From contig CAJTQV010000007.1 in assembly GCA_910578385.1 (NCBI GenBank), positions 1 through 64,000 of the forward strand: DNA of 64,000 nt, given 5' to 3'. This document shows, one piece after another, positions 42,984 to 50,802 of the stretch. Position numbers and translations under genes: made by a program. The notes below the pieces were generated by a model. The model did no database searches. It was not told where the DNA came from and was given only the letters and a program-made list of their open reading frames with translations. The DNA is from an uncultured Muribaculaceae bacterium. GTDB taxonomy: Bacteria > Bacteroidota > Bacteroidia > Bacteroidales > Muribaculaceae. Within the stretch, counting starts at the first letter, position 1; each line of letters begins with the position of its first letter.

Positions 42984-44951
42984 TCAGACACTCCATTTGG
43001 CGGGGAACCAAGGAGTCAGGTCAGTAGATTTAGCCTTCGTGTCGCGTATCGGCATTACATTGAGACCAAATACTCGATGATTGTTCATGACGCTGAAAGT
43101 CATCTTGTCTCCGTCAAATACAATGATAAGTGACTGACCGGCATAGCCCGTCATATTTGAATCTGATCCTGATTCGCAAGACCATAAAGCCGCTCTTGTA
43201 CCGTAGTCTTTCTGTGCTCCAAGGTTATTCAGGTATCCATATGCTCCGATTGTTACCGAAGATGCGTTATCGGAAGAGAATATTGCATCTGTAGCCGTAA
43301 CACTGTTGGCTGTAGTGGGGACAGAAGTAATCTTCACTGCCGCGATAGTATTGTCACCATCTTTTACAGTAGTCTTCTCCCATTTCATGGCAACCTTTGA
43401 TCCATTGACTGTCTTTACTTCCGCATAGACCTTGTTAACAGCCTGCGAAGGCATGAAGACCTTAAGCTCCTCTATGGTCGGAATACGCCAACCTGCCGGA
43501 CAAGGATTGCCTGTTCTGTCCTCCCAATTACAATTTTCATTGGTCTTGAGATAATCAAGGCGTTTTCCACTTGTGGCTCCTACCACTGCAAACAAATGTG
43601 AGGCTTTGATTGACATGGTTTTGTCCCAACCTCCTGTCCAGGTTGTCGGCTGTATGCGGTAGAACTGGCCTGCACCAATCGAATTATATTGGGTGTTGAC
43701 ATATGTCCAACCGAGTGTGGCATCCTTTATGGCAGTTTCAAACGGCACACTCAGGAGTGTATCCCAATAATAATCGTCATCTGACGGTTGTCCATATGCT
43801 GTGAGAAGAGTCTGCTTTCCTATCACATCGGGGAAACCAAGCCAACGTCCCCATTGATAGTAGCTGGGACGTACTTCTGTTGTAGAATAGAGATAACCAT
43901 CGACAACACCGCTTGAATGGAATGTAACGGGTGTACACCATCCTCCGGTGATATATATCGAATAATCATTGCATATATATCCCCCATCAGTGTATTTCCT
44001 GTTTATGTCTCCACTGTCGGTATATTGTGGCTTCGCAGTCGGTCCACCCCAATTGTTGAAATCGGAAGGATCGATGGGTTTCTCGGTCTTTGTCCAGTCA
44101 GTCACCTTGATTGCGCTGCCGTCGGCATTGCGCACGTAGGTCGCGGGTTTCCACACGTGGCTGCCGAGGTGCGCGGTGTAGATGTAACCACCCTTGCTGA
44201 CGGTGAAGGTCAGCGAAGTGGTACAATTGAACATCGTAAGGTAGATGTCATTGCCACGCTCAGCTTTGGTGATGTTGATCGGGCCTTTGAAATCTTCTTT
44301 GAGGGCAGTACCTATTGGAGCCAGTTTGTAATCGAACTGGTTGTAGATTGTGTTCTCGTCCGAGCTTATTGTCACCACATCTCCCTCGGCAAGTTCAATG
44401 CCGTCGGGGAGAGCGAGGTTGAAATAGCCGGATGCGAGAAAACGTCCCATCTCGGCTGTCGCGTTGGCTGTGCCATCGAATATTTCGATAAGGGCGTTTG
44501 CACCCAGCACATCCTTCTCTGTCAGCGACTCGAACGTACCGTCCTGAGCCGACACGTCGATGTTGACACGGTTGCCGACCTCGGCGAGATTGCCTTCATA
44601 ACCGCTGCCGAGATAGATGAGGTTGATTTCCTCGGTACCCTCGGGAATGGTCACCATACCCTCGAACACGCTTGTCACCTTGCCCTCCTCACCCTGGCGG
44701 ATGGTGAGCACACCGGCGTTCTTTGTGTTGGCGAAGACAACGAGCTGGTCGCCCGCGCTCCATTTGCAGACGAGGTTGGCCTCGTCGTCAACTTCCATGG
44801 AGGTGCGTGTCATGGCATCGCGTGCTGCGGTCACTGTCAGATGCACCTCGCGGCCTCTGCCCATACCCGGCTCATCCTCGTTCTGACAAGATGTCATCGG
44901 GATGGAGAACGCGGTCATGGCTGCGGCCATATATATCAAACTTTTTTTCAT
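42984..44951 (-). CDS. Surface lipoprotein: fimbrillin-like module plus FISUMP-type domain
   Basis: A 655-residue lipoprotein with lipobox IPMTSC (Cys22). The N-terminal ~300 residues are a more distant relative of the module in the two downstream genes (LVCKWSAGDQLVVFANTK, INLIYLGSGYEG). The C-terminal part has YYQWGRWLGFPD and NPCPAGWRIPTIEEL (about 478-492), the FISUMP signature. DNA for the C-terminal part (about 43000-44050) is visibly AT-richer than that for the N-terminal part, in line with separate origins of the modules. A weak promoter cannot be excluded, but the 28-bp gaps on both sides argue for operon expression. Function inferred as fimbria-associated adhesin. Confidence 0.68.
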   Translation of the reverse strand: MKKSLIYMAAAMTAFSIPMTSCQNEDEPGMGRGREVHLTVTAARDAMTRTSMEVDDEANLVCKWSAGDQLVVFANTKNAGVLTIRQGEEGKVTSVFEGMVTIPEGTEEINLIYLGSGYEGNLAEVGNRVNIDVSAQDGTFESLTEKDVLGANALIEIFDGTANATAEMGRFLASGYFNLALPDGIELAEGDVVTISSDENTIYNQFDYKLAPIGTALKEDFKGPINITKAERGNDIYLTMFNCTTSLTFTVSKGGYIYTAHLGSHVWKPATYVRNADGSAIKVTDWTKTEKPIDPSDFNNWGGPTAKPQYTDSGDINRKYTDGGYICNDYSIYITGGWCTPVTFHSSGVVDGYLYSTTEVRPSYYQWGRWLGFPDVIGKQTLLTAYGQPSDDDYYWDTLLSVPFETAIKDATLGWTYVNTQYNSIGAGQFYRIQPTTWTGGWDKTMSIKASHLFAVVGATSGKRLDYLKTNENCNWEDRTGNPCPAGWRIPTIEELKVFMPSQAVNKVYAEVKTVNGSKVAMKWEKTTVKDGDNTIAAVKITSVPTTANSVTATDAIFSSDNASSVTIGAYGYLNNLGAQKDYGTRAALWSCESGSDSNMTGYAGQSLIIVFDGDKMTFSVMNNHRVFGLNVMPIRDTKAKSTDLTPWFPAKWSV

Positions 44952-44979
44952 GATCAGGCTGATTTAACAGGTTAGAGAA

Positions 44980-46137
44980 TCAATAGCCGGTACCTGTGCT
45001 GCCGGGGGCTGTCACACCTGCCTCGGAAGTGGTCTTCTTCCAGACGGCATATACTGTCATCTCGGTCACGGGGCGTGTCATGGTCACGGCATCGCCTGCA
45101 TGATATTTAACTGCACCGCCCTCGGTGTCAGACCAGCCGAGGAACTCCATGTTGGCTTCAGCCTCGGGAACATCGTCAGTGATGTATTTGGTAAATGAGG
45201 GGACGAACTTGTTGTGGTCAGTATCGGTTATGAATACCTTACCGCCGTTCATATAGGTAATTGTCCACTCACCGTTCTCGGAGAAGTAGATGTCCTTACC
45301 GTGCAGGGGCTGACCACCGCAGAAGAACATATCAGCCATGTACTCACGTGCGTCAAGTTCAGCCTTGTAGGTCTTGCCATCTATATTCACTGCAAATTTT
45401 GTCACTGCATCGGTACCGGGAACAAAAATCATGAAAGCGTCGTTTGTTGCCCAGTTAGGTGTAATCACGATGTCACCTTCAATCTTATTGTTGAGAGATG
45501 CGTCGGCAAGACTGAGAGTGAATGCGTTGAATATGTTTGCACCGTTTATTGTGATTGCCTCGTCATTTGCTACGACTCCCTCGGGAAGGTGGAATCTGAA
45601 ACGTGCATAGCTGAGAACACTCTTCACTGTGAAGTTGAAGGTTACCTTGCCGTTCACGCGTTCTATCTGCGTCGAAGCAAACATCACGCCGTAGTCAGTG
45701 ATATTTTCATTGGCTGTCAGCTGTGAGCTGATGTTGAAATCCTGCTCAGTGTTCATATCGCTGAGTCCAGTGTTCAGCTTTTTACCGAGATAGAATATAT
45801 TGGCCCTTGTGTCAGTAGCGCGGGTCATGATTGTACCGTTGAAAGTACCTGTACTTTCACCTGCACCTTCTGAAAGAGTCAGCACACCGAAATTACGGGT
45901 ACCATCCTCACTCATGACCACAATCTGGTCACCTGCACTCCATTTGAAATTCAATCCATCCTCATTGACAGGAAAATCTGTACGGGTACCGGCATCGACT
46001 TTCGCGATAGCCTCGGCCTCAAGAACTATATATTCGTCTCCGGCAGAAACCACCGTGTCCTCGTTTGAACAGGAAGCGAAACCAAATGTCATGGCTGCGG
46101 CCGCCAACCATGAGAATGCTAAAAATTTACTTTTCAT
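44980..46137 (-). CDS. Fimbrillin-like lipoprotein with C-terminal InlB-type (Listeria-Bacteroides) repeat
   Basis: A 385-residue lipoprotein (FGFASC lipobox, Cys near 23). Residues about 30-290 form the same type of beta module as in the downstream proteins (LNFKWSAGDQIVVMSEDG, ANIFYLGKKLN, ARFRFHLPEGV). A short Listeria-Bacteroides repeat follows (about 325-370, with MEFLGWSDTEGG and MTVYAVWKK). There is no FISUMP domain, so it looks like the core module alone with a stalk repeat. The 227-bp gap upstream contains a 154-bp inverted-repeat element that may separate this gene's expression from that of the fimbrillin before it. Confidence 0.7.
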   Translation of the reverse strand: MKSKFLAFSWLAAAAMTFGFASCSNEDTVVSAGDEYIVLEAEAIAKVDAGTRTDFPVNEDGLNFKWSAGDQIVVMSEDGTRNFGVLTLSEGAGESTGTFNGTIMTRATDTRANIFYLGKKLNTGLSDMNTEQDFNISSQLTANENITDYGVMFASTQIERVNGKVTFNFTVKSVLSYARFRFHLPEGVVANDEAITINGANIFNAFTLSLADASLNNKIEGDIVITPNWATNDAFMIFVPGTDAVTKFAVNIDGKTYKAELDAREYMADMFFCGGQPLHGKDIYFSENGEWTITYMNGGKVFITDTDHNKFVPSFTKYITDDVPEAEANMEFLGWSDTEGGAVKYHAGDAVTMTRPVTEMTVYAVWKKTTSEAGVTAPGSTGTGY

Positions 46138-46171
46138 GAAATTGATGATGTTGTTTATTTATGTTTCGAAA

Positions 46172-46325
46172 GAGGGTGTTGCAAAACCTCCTTAACATGC
46201 GAATTGTAGGGACGCACGGCTCGTGCGTCCGAATTTGCACGCTTGATTATCAGAGCCCTACGGGAGGACGCACGAGCCGTGCGTCCCTACAAATTCCTTG
46301 ATACGCCCTGTTTTGCAACACCCTC
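46172..46325. repeat. 154-bp nested inverted-repeat element (MITE/REP-like)
   Basis: GAGGGTGTTGCAAAAC (46172-46187) recurs as its exact complement at 46310-46325. Inside it, a 25-bp unit at 46206-46230, itself the palindrome GGACGCACG/CGTGCGTCC, recurs as its exact complement at 46266-46290. No coding sequence lies inside. Single related units occur at 37401-37424 and 59554-59586. It may act as a mobile non-autonomous element and as an RNA hairpin within the fimbrial operon. Confidence 0.85.
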
Positions 46326-46364
46326 CGGTTATCTTAGAATCAAAATGCCCGGAACACAAAATAA

Positions 46365-48038
46365 TTACTGATTGCCCGGATTGGAACCACCACCGCCGAC
46401 TGCGGGAGATGTCTGACGATAGAAGGCAAAGAGTTTGGTGCTCTCCGAGAATTTGACATTTTTATGACCGGCATTGTACTCCGGAACAGCCTTGTCATCA
46501 GAACTGTAGATTAACTCTTTCGGCTCAGTTGTGCTCCAGCCGTCAAGGCCGTAAGATTCATCTTCAGTCTTTACAGATCCAGCACCGGGGAGATTGACAG
46601 TAGCCTCTTCACCCTTGCGGACCTTGACTTTAATCGGGGCGATGGCCTCGGCTTTGTCGCGCATATCGAAAGAGATGGTGATCTCCTCGTAGCCATACTC
46701 CCATACAGGATAGAGGGTCACGTTGGCGTTGGTGGCACCGAGCACGATGCTGCCGCCGGGCTGATACTCGGCTGCTGTGGCATTGGCGGTTGTTGACCAA
46801 CCCTTGAAGTCATAGTCCTCCTTGGTGGGGATTGTGGTGGGGATAGTGAAAGAGTGCGTATCATTGTCAGCCACCTCGGCAGAATCTGTCCAGTCAATCG
46901 CGGGGATTGAGAGAGTGACTGTAGTCATCTCGGGCTGAGGTTCGTCGCCCTCGGCGGGACCCATCTCGTTCTCAGACTTGTCGCCGGGAACGAAGTCGTC
47001 GGCAGTCACGTCATAAGATATGCCACCGAGTACCGGCTGGGGATCGTCGGGGTTGGGAGTGTAACCGCCGTGACCGTTGTCGGTGAACTTGAAGGTGTAA
47101 GTGTAGCGTACACCCTGCTTCCACTCAACATTCGCGGGGATGCAGGTCTCGCCGCTGTAAACTTCCTTGTCGCCATCCATCATGACAACGTCGAGCTTGA
47201 AGTATGCACCATTCCACTCGGCATCTTTCTTTGTGGGATCCCACTTGGCCTGTGTCTGGGGCATGAGGATGAGCGATGTGTCAACACCGCCGGTGTGGCT
47301 CGGAGTGGTGATGTCCTGAACGCCGTTTGTAAGGGCCAGAGCCTCGTCGAGAGCCACTGTGTATTCATGCAGACCATTCTCCACCAGAGTCCAGTGGCCA
47401 CGGTTCAGGTTCTCCTCGTTGCCGATAAGCTCGTCGCCATGGTTCTCATAGTTCTCAACTGTGCTTGTCGAGGGCATCTCGTAGTTACCCTTGTTGGCAA
47501 GGTGTCCTACAGTAACGCTCTTAACGGTGATGTTGAGCTTAGACTCGTTCACAGCCTTGAACACAACCTGCGAGAGTGCGTGACGGAAGTTGAGCTTAAC
47601 TTTCTCACGGTCCACGCCGTTCATCACTGCGTACATCAGGTCGAGCTGCTGACGGTAGTCATCCTTTACTGTGTAGTTCTCGAAGGTACCGACTTTCTTG
47701 TCTGCGTCATAAGCGTAAGTACCGTCCTCATCTACCCATGCGTGGAAGTCGAGGGCGTACTCAGGCCAGAAGCGTGTCTCGCCGTTCTTGTATTCGTTGC
47801 CATCTTTGGTTACTACATCGCCTGCGAAATAGAGGTCGCTTGTGCCGGTCTTGGCAGCAGCCACTGTGAATTTCTTGGGAAGGTTGGTGTTACAATACGG
47901 ATCGGCCGCACGTGTGATACCTCCTGAAGTGACAGCGAAATCAATCACGTTGGTCTCCGAGTTGGAGAGCAGGACATCTTCCTGCGCACAGCCGGTCAGC
48001 ATGAGCGCAGCGGCTGCGGGGAAAAGAAATCTTTTCAT
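46365..48038 (-). CDS. Fimbrillin-family lipoprotein (Mfa-like) with InlB-type repeats
   Basis: A 557-residue lipoprotein (ALMLTGC lipobox, Cys17). The N-terminal ~330 residues follow the fimbrillin family: VIDFAVTSGGITRA near the start (a likely site for Arg-dependent strand maturation), FWPEYALDFHAWVDEDG, LMYAVMNGV, NFRHALSQVVFKAVN, and WKQGVRYTYTFKF near the end of the domain. The C-terminal part has two Listeria-Bacteroides repeats (YDFKGWSTTANAT, LYPVWEYG and YGLDGWSTTEPKE, FAFYRQ). It is the best candidate for the main fibre subunit of the locus. It lies 75 bp after the DUF5119 gene in the usual order for fimbrial loci. Confidence 0.82.
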   Translation of the reverse strand: MKRFLFPAAAALMLTGCAQEDVLLSNSETNVIDFAVTSGGITRAADPYCNTNLPKKFTVAAAKTGTSDLYFAGDVVTKDGNEYKNGETRFWPEYALDFHAWVDEDGTYAYDADKKVGTFENYTVKDDYRQQLDLMYAVMNGVDREKVKLNFRHALSQVVFKAVNESKLNITVKSVTVGHLANKGNYEMPSTSTVENYENHGDELIGNEENLNRGHWTLVENGLHEYTVALDEALALTNGVQDITTPSHTGGVDTSLILMPQTQAKWDPTKKDAEWNGAYFKLDVVMMDGDKEVYSGETCIPANVEWKQGVRYTYTFKFTDNGHGGYTPNPDDPQPVLGGISYDVTADDFVPGDKSENEMGPAEGDEPQPEMTTVTLSIPAIDWTDSAEVADNDTHSFTIPTTIPTKEDYDFKGWSTTANATAAEYQPGGSIVLGATNANVTLYPVWEYGYEEITISFDMRDKAEAIAPIKVKVRKGEEATVNLPGAGSVKTEDESYGLDGWSTTEPKELIYSSDDKAVPEYNAGHKNVKFSESTKLFAFYRQTSPAVGGGGSNPGNQ

Positions 48039-48113
48039 AAGTAATTGTTTAGTTTTAAATTGTGTTATTGTTAGATATTAGTGATAATCTTAGGGTTATA
48101 TTCTTGTTTCGTT

Positions 48114-49085
48114 CTACATCTCGACATCGATGTCAACACTCTGCCAGTCGTCGGTGCCCGGCGTGAAACCTCCGCCCATCGGGTCGCCGCCGTCAGCCGG
48201 AATCTCAAGACCGTCGATTATGAGATGCACACGGCGCCGGTCGGGTGCCGAATGCACCTGACCGGTGACATCAAATGCCGGATTGTCCGTGCCGAACGAG
48301 TAGTTCTTACCCTCGGAGGTGCGGACATACAGCATCATCTTGTGCGGATCAGGATTATCCTCATGATGACCGAACGTGATGAACCGTCCCACGATGGTTT
48401 TCCCGTCGGCAGCGGCATACGCCTCGATGGGATGCGTGACCGACACCATACCGAGTTCCTCGTCATGGAACCGCAGCTCGGGACTCATGCCGCATATCGT
48501 GGCCGACATGTCGGTCACAAGGTCGAGATTTTTGACATTCCTTATCTCGTAGGTGTAGATACAGGTCAGCTCATGTGGATAGAGATAGATCACATTATCC
48601 GTCTCGGGTGGTACATTCACCTCCACGTCAGCGCATCCCCACATCATGTCGGGACAGAGGCGCACCGGCTCATCTTCCGACCCGCGTGCCCTCATGGCGG
48701 AGGTGTTGCCCGTTATTCCCATCGGTTCCAGCAGACCGCTCTGACGCGTGAATCCGGTGTGGCCGTGAAAGAGATCCGTGTCGCGGAACAGCACGCCCGA
48801 AGTGTCATTGTTGTAGGTCAGCACCTTGTATTTCCCGGCGGGAAGCTCTATATCGCCACCTTTTATATTGTCGAAGTCCACACGCAGTGTCTCACCGTCC
48901 GGATCCTCCGGGTAGAAGAACACCACCATGCCGACAGGATCAGCCTCGGGAGCGTCGCGCCAGTCGAAAACGAGACGCAGCTTCTCGCGGTGAGTATGAT
49001 CAAAGCATAGCTCCTTGTGCTCGCACGACGTAAGAAGGCAGAGCATGGCGGCAACAATCATATGTAATATTGTCCTTGTCTTCAT
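48114..49085 (-). CDS. DUF5119 fimbria-associated lipoprotein
   Basis: A 323-residue lipoprotein (LLTSC lipobox, Cys about 21). It continues with LCFDHTHREKLRLVFDWRD, then a beta-rich body with LPAGKYKVLTYNND, VIYLYPHELTCIYTYEI and a final VHLIIDGLEIP. This is the pattern of DUF5119 proteins, which are typically encoded between a DUF3575 outer membrane protein and a fimbrillin and are thought to anchor or initiate the fibre. The exact role is not established. It begins 14 bp after the DUF3575 gene and is followed by the fimbrillin gene. Confidence 0.82.
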   Translation of the reverse strand: MKTRTILHMIVAAMLCLLTSCEHKELCFDHTHREKLRLVFDWRDAPEADPVGMVVFFYPEDPDGETLRVDFDNIKGGDIELPAGKYKVLTYNNDTSGVLFRDTDLFHGHTGFTRQSGLLEPMGITGNTSAMRARGSEDEPVRLCPDMMWGCADVEVNVPPETDNVIYLYPHELTCIYTYEIRNVKNLDLVTDMSATICGMSPELRFHDEELGMVSVTHPIEAYAAADGKTIVGRFITFGHHEDNPDPHKMMLYVRTSEGKNYSFGTDNPAFDVTGQVHSAPDRRRVHLIIDGLEIPADGGDPMGGGFTPGTDDWQSVDIDVEM

Positions 49086-49099
49086 GATCTTCCTTGTCT

Positions 49100-50383
49100 T
49101 TATTTGATGTCAGAGCTGTTTTTAGTGCGCGGGCGGTTCCAGTTGTCGCAACCGATCAGCCACACGAGCGATACCTCGGCCTTGGTCGGTCCGAACCAGT
49201 GCAGTCTCTTGGTCGCCTGCCACACGTAGCAGTTATCGATCGGCTTGTACTCGTAGTATCTGCCTCCGAGGTAGCCGATTCCGATTGTGAAGTCAAGATT
49301 CAGCCGTCGGGCTATCGGGAGAGAATAACCATATTCCACACCACCGCCCCACATGGCACGGTCCCACAGCGAGCCTCCCGGCTCACCTCCGATATAGCCG
49401 CGTCCGCCGGTCTCGAAGTCGAATGTCAGTGTCTGGGCATATATTCCGGCATGATGTCCGGTGAGGGGTTTCTCTTTCGATGCCTTGCCGAACCAGCGGC
49501 GCACGTAGATATCACCGCCGTATGTGCGCCAGTACCAATGGCTGCGGTCGGTCTTCCACCAGGCATACATCCAGTTCGCGCCGATCGACCAGCTGCGTCC
49601 CAGGTAGAATTCCACACCGATGTTCGGAATGGCCGCAGCGTCGTAGAGCATGTTGGTGCTGATATCCATGTAGAACGGGCGGCAGGAAGGACAGGTGTAG
49701 ATATATACGGTGTCATGCACCACCACAGTGTCATGCACCGGCGGCAGCGCGGGAGCGGGCGGAGGAGTGGGGAGGAGCGGATTGCGTACCTTGTCATACC
49801 AGAGGTTCATGCGCGACGAACGCAGCTCAGGGAAGAACTTGCGGTACATGTAACGGTACGGCACTCCGTCACGGAAGCGTTTGAGCACCGTGAGCGCGTC
49901 CTTGCCATCTATGCGGTTTGTGCCGGCATTGGAAGCGATGCGGCGCAGCAAGTCGAGCGTCGCCTCGCGGTACGGCAGATCCGGATCATCCGACGCAAGG
50001 TAGAGAAGACCTTTCCAGTCCCGGCCGAGGAATGTTGTTGTCATCAGCGAGTCCGGCAGGGCGGCATATTGCGATACGAACCTGAAGAGTGTTGCAGCAC
50101 GTTGCTCAGACAGCCAGCGGTTGAAGCTTATGCTGCCTTCCGGAGATGCGCCGCCGACAACCTCCACGCGTCGCAGACGGAAGACGGAATCGGAGTATTC
50201 ATCCCTCAGTTTTCCGGTTATCCTGTCGAGGGCGGCGCGGTTCGAGTGAAGTTGCGGGTCGAGGTCAATCTTGCTCTGCCGGAAATATATCCTCACAGAG
50301 TCTCTTGTCACTTCAGTATCAGCCTTGACAACTGATACCTGAAGCGACAGAAACGCGAGTATGATTGCTAAAGTCTTCTTCAT
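49100..50383 (-). CDS. DUF3575 outer membrane protein with OmpA-like segment
   Basis: A 427-residue exported protein (signal peptide 1-21, ending VVKA). Residues about 25-110 resemble an OmpA-like domain (VRIYFRQSKIDLDPQL, VEVVGGASPEGS, LSEQRAATL). A Pro-rich linker with HDTVVVHDTVYIYTC follows. The C-terminal ~210 residues form the DUF3575 barrel (FYMDISTNMLYDAAAIPNIG, WWKTDRSHWYWRTYGGD, NLDFTIGIGYLGG). DUF3575 proteins head many fimbrial loci in Bacteroidales and are taken to be the outer membrane base or stabiliser. It is the first gene of the minus-strand fimbrial run. A promoter with a good match lies 147 bp upstream, giving a leader of about 140 nt with short direct repeats. Confidence 0.85.
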   Translation of the reverse strand: MKKTLAIILAFLSLQVSVVKADTEVTRDSVRIYFRQSKIDLDPQLHSNRAALDRITGKLRDEYSDSVFRLRRVEVVGGASPEGSISFNRWLSEQRAATLFRFVSQYAALPDSLMTTTFLGRDWKGLLYLASDDPDLPYREATLDLLRRIASNAGTNRIDGKDALTVLKRFRDGVPYRYMYRKFFPELRSSRMNLWYDKVRNPLLPTPPPAPALPPVHDTVVVHDTVYIYTCPSCRPFYMDISTNMLYDAAAIPNIGVEFYLGRSWSIGANWMYAWWKTDRSHWYWRTYGGDIYVRRWFGKASKEKPLTGHHAGIYAQTLTFDFETGGRGYIGGEPGGSLWDRAMWGGGVEYGYSLPIARRLNLDFTIGIGYLGGRYYEYKPIDNCYVWQATKRLHWFGPTKAEVSLVWLIGCDNWNRPRTKNSSDIK

Positions 50384-50420
50384 ATGAGGATCGGTCAGAG
50401 CACGTACACAACCCGTGGTA

Positions 50421-50452
50421 TCGTGGAGAGAGGTTAATATCGTGGAGAGAGG
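50421..50452. repeat. Direct repeat in the leader of the fimbrial operon
   Basis: TCGTGGAGAGAGG occurs at 50421-50433 and again at 50440-50452, 19 bp apart, and GGTTAATAT recurs at 50432 and 50470. Both lie between the operon's promoter and its first start codon, so they could be regulatory. The rest of the 50384-50802 gap holds the promoter at 50530-50561 and the inverted repeat at 50723-50782. Confidence 0.6.
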
Positions 50453-50529
50453 CTGAAGGGTGTTAGTAAGGTTAATATAAAAAGGGTCTTAGTCATGGCC
50501 GAATCACTTCGCTTCCGACCGCGCCCTTT

Positions 50530-50561
50530 CAAACCTACTAACTTTTAATCAATTAATCAAA
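50530..50561 (-). promoter_or_regulatory. Promoter of the fimbrial operon
   Basis: On the minus strand, TTTG (50561-50558), 20 bp, TAGGTTTG (50537-50530). A second TAAATTTG box (50573-50566) lies further upstream without a -33 partner. No invertible-promoter repeats were found around it. Confidence 0.6.
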
Positions 50562-50722
50562 TAATCAAATTTACTACTGTTGCGATAGGACCGGATTATC
50601 CTGCCGGCCGTCAGATAGGATTGTGAAACGATTTTCTATTTATATCAGATTGTGCTTTTTGTTGGATTTAATTTATGAAACTTACTCTCTGCGGTATAGT
50701 ATGTATCTTTTTTCCGGGCCGG

Positions 50723-50782
50723 ACGGCGGCATGTCCGGGGTCTTAAAACAGCCACGTTATTAGTAAGGCCCCATGCCGCCGT
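50723..50782. repeat. 60-bp inverted repeat after the 613-residue secreted-protein gene
   Basis: ACGGCGGCATG (50723-50733) and CATGCCGCCGT (50772-50782) are exact complements, with GGGG/CCCC pairing further in. It lies 20 bp after the minus-strand stop. The T-run sits on the wrong side for that transcript, so a standard terminator is doubtful. Confidence 0.65.
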
Positions 50783-50802
50783 AACCGGTTGCCGGACTAT
50801 TT

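Noticed and set aside
50400..50800. Invertible promoter before the fimbrial operon
   Set aside because: The inverted repeat at 50723-50782 does not enclose the promoter at 50530-50561, and no recombinase gene is nearby.
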